Positions 35,592 to 35,636 of a stretch of 35,636 nucleotides of DNA are shown one piece after another. The position numbers and the translations under genes are program-made. Every line of letters begins with the position of its first letter. The stretch's first letter is position 1. The notes beneath the pieces are model-generated. The model was not told the DNA's origin. It was given only the letters and a program-made list of their open reading frames with translations, and did not search any database. The stretch spans positions 1-35,636 of the forward strand of contig CANKOT010000012.1 in the NCBI GenBank assembly GCA_947484245.1, written 5' to 3'. This DNA is from Comamonadaceae bacterium (GTDB lineage: Bacteria > Pseudomonadota > Gammaproteobacteria > Burkholderiales > Burkholderiaceae).

Positions 35592-35636
35592 TTTTGATTT
35601 GCTTGCGAAGCATTTCAAAATAGTCCAGGTTATGAC

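Overview
The window is a densely packed, largely core-genome segment of a betaproteobacterium. Gene content and product sequences fit Burkholderiales, most likely Comamonadaceae (a freshwater Limnohabitans/Rhodoferax-like lineage is my inference). The support is a CobD/CbiB-family gene beside rsgA, a very short H-NS-family protein, the folC-SPOR-cvpA-purF-metZ order, and base composition near 50% G+C. I recognise no prophage, IS element, CRISPR array or rRNA. No stretch over 300 bases lacks a gene.

Layout. 1-5.2 kb: the 5' end of orn (minus, cut by the window edge), an M48 CAAX-type protease overlapping rsgA (plus), then apaH > NUDIX CoA pyrophosphatase > CobD/CbiB-like membrane protein (minus). 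5.3-7.8 kb: a CBS-domain CorC/HlyC transporter, a very A+T-rich leader with an H-NS-family gene and a clear terminator, then a lone uppS-type gene with a TTG start. 7.8-13.9 kb: DEAD-box helicase (minus), rfbA-rfbC (plus), adenosine kinase (minus), an NYN-domain protein and a CaiB/BaiF CoA-transferase (plus). 14-20.4 kb, minus strand: alpha/beta hydrolase, prfB with its programmed +1 frameshift, pepN, fbp and a lipocalin coupled to fbp. 20.4-24.0 kb, plus: acyl-CoA synthetase, aldo/keto reductase, plsY. 24-28.6 kb: yajQ (minus), murB (plus), ppnP-argG, a glycine-zipper envelope protein and an ArsC/YffB-like protein (minus). 28.6-35.6 kb, plus: folC, a DedD-like SPOR protein, cvpA, purF, metZ, gltX and tRNA-Ala(GGC).

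How the genes fit together: most are housekeeping. They cover RNA decay and ribosome or termination functions (orn, rsgA, prfB, helicase, gltX, tRNA), nucleotide clean-up (apaH, NUDIX, ppnP, adenosine kinase), envelope and cell-wall precursors (uppS, murB, plsY, rfbAC, SPOR protein, glycine-zipper protein, lipocalin), and folate/purine/methionine/arginine biosynthesis (folC, purF, metZ, argG). I found no convincing undescribed multi-gene system. The most interesting signals are small. One is a cascade of two three-codon ORFs with overlapping ATGA stop/starts in front of rfbA. Another is an almost leaderless-looking, TTG-started uppS outside its usual locus. Others are an inverted repeat over the putative hns promoter, a terminator arm encoding the PlsY C-terminus, an inverted repeat flanking tRNA-Ala, and an unexplained intergenic region between adenosine kinase and the NYN gene.
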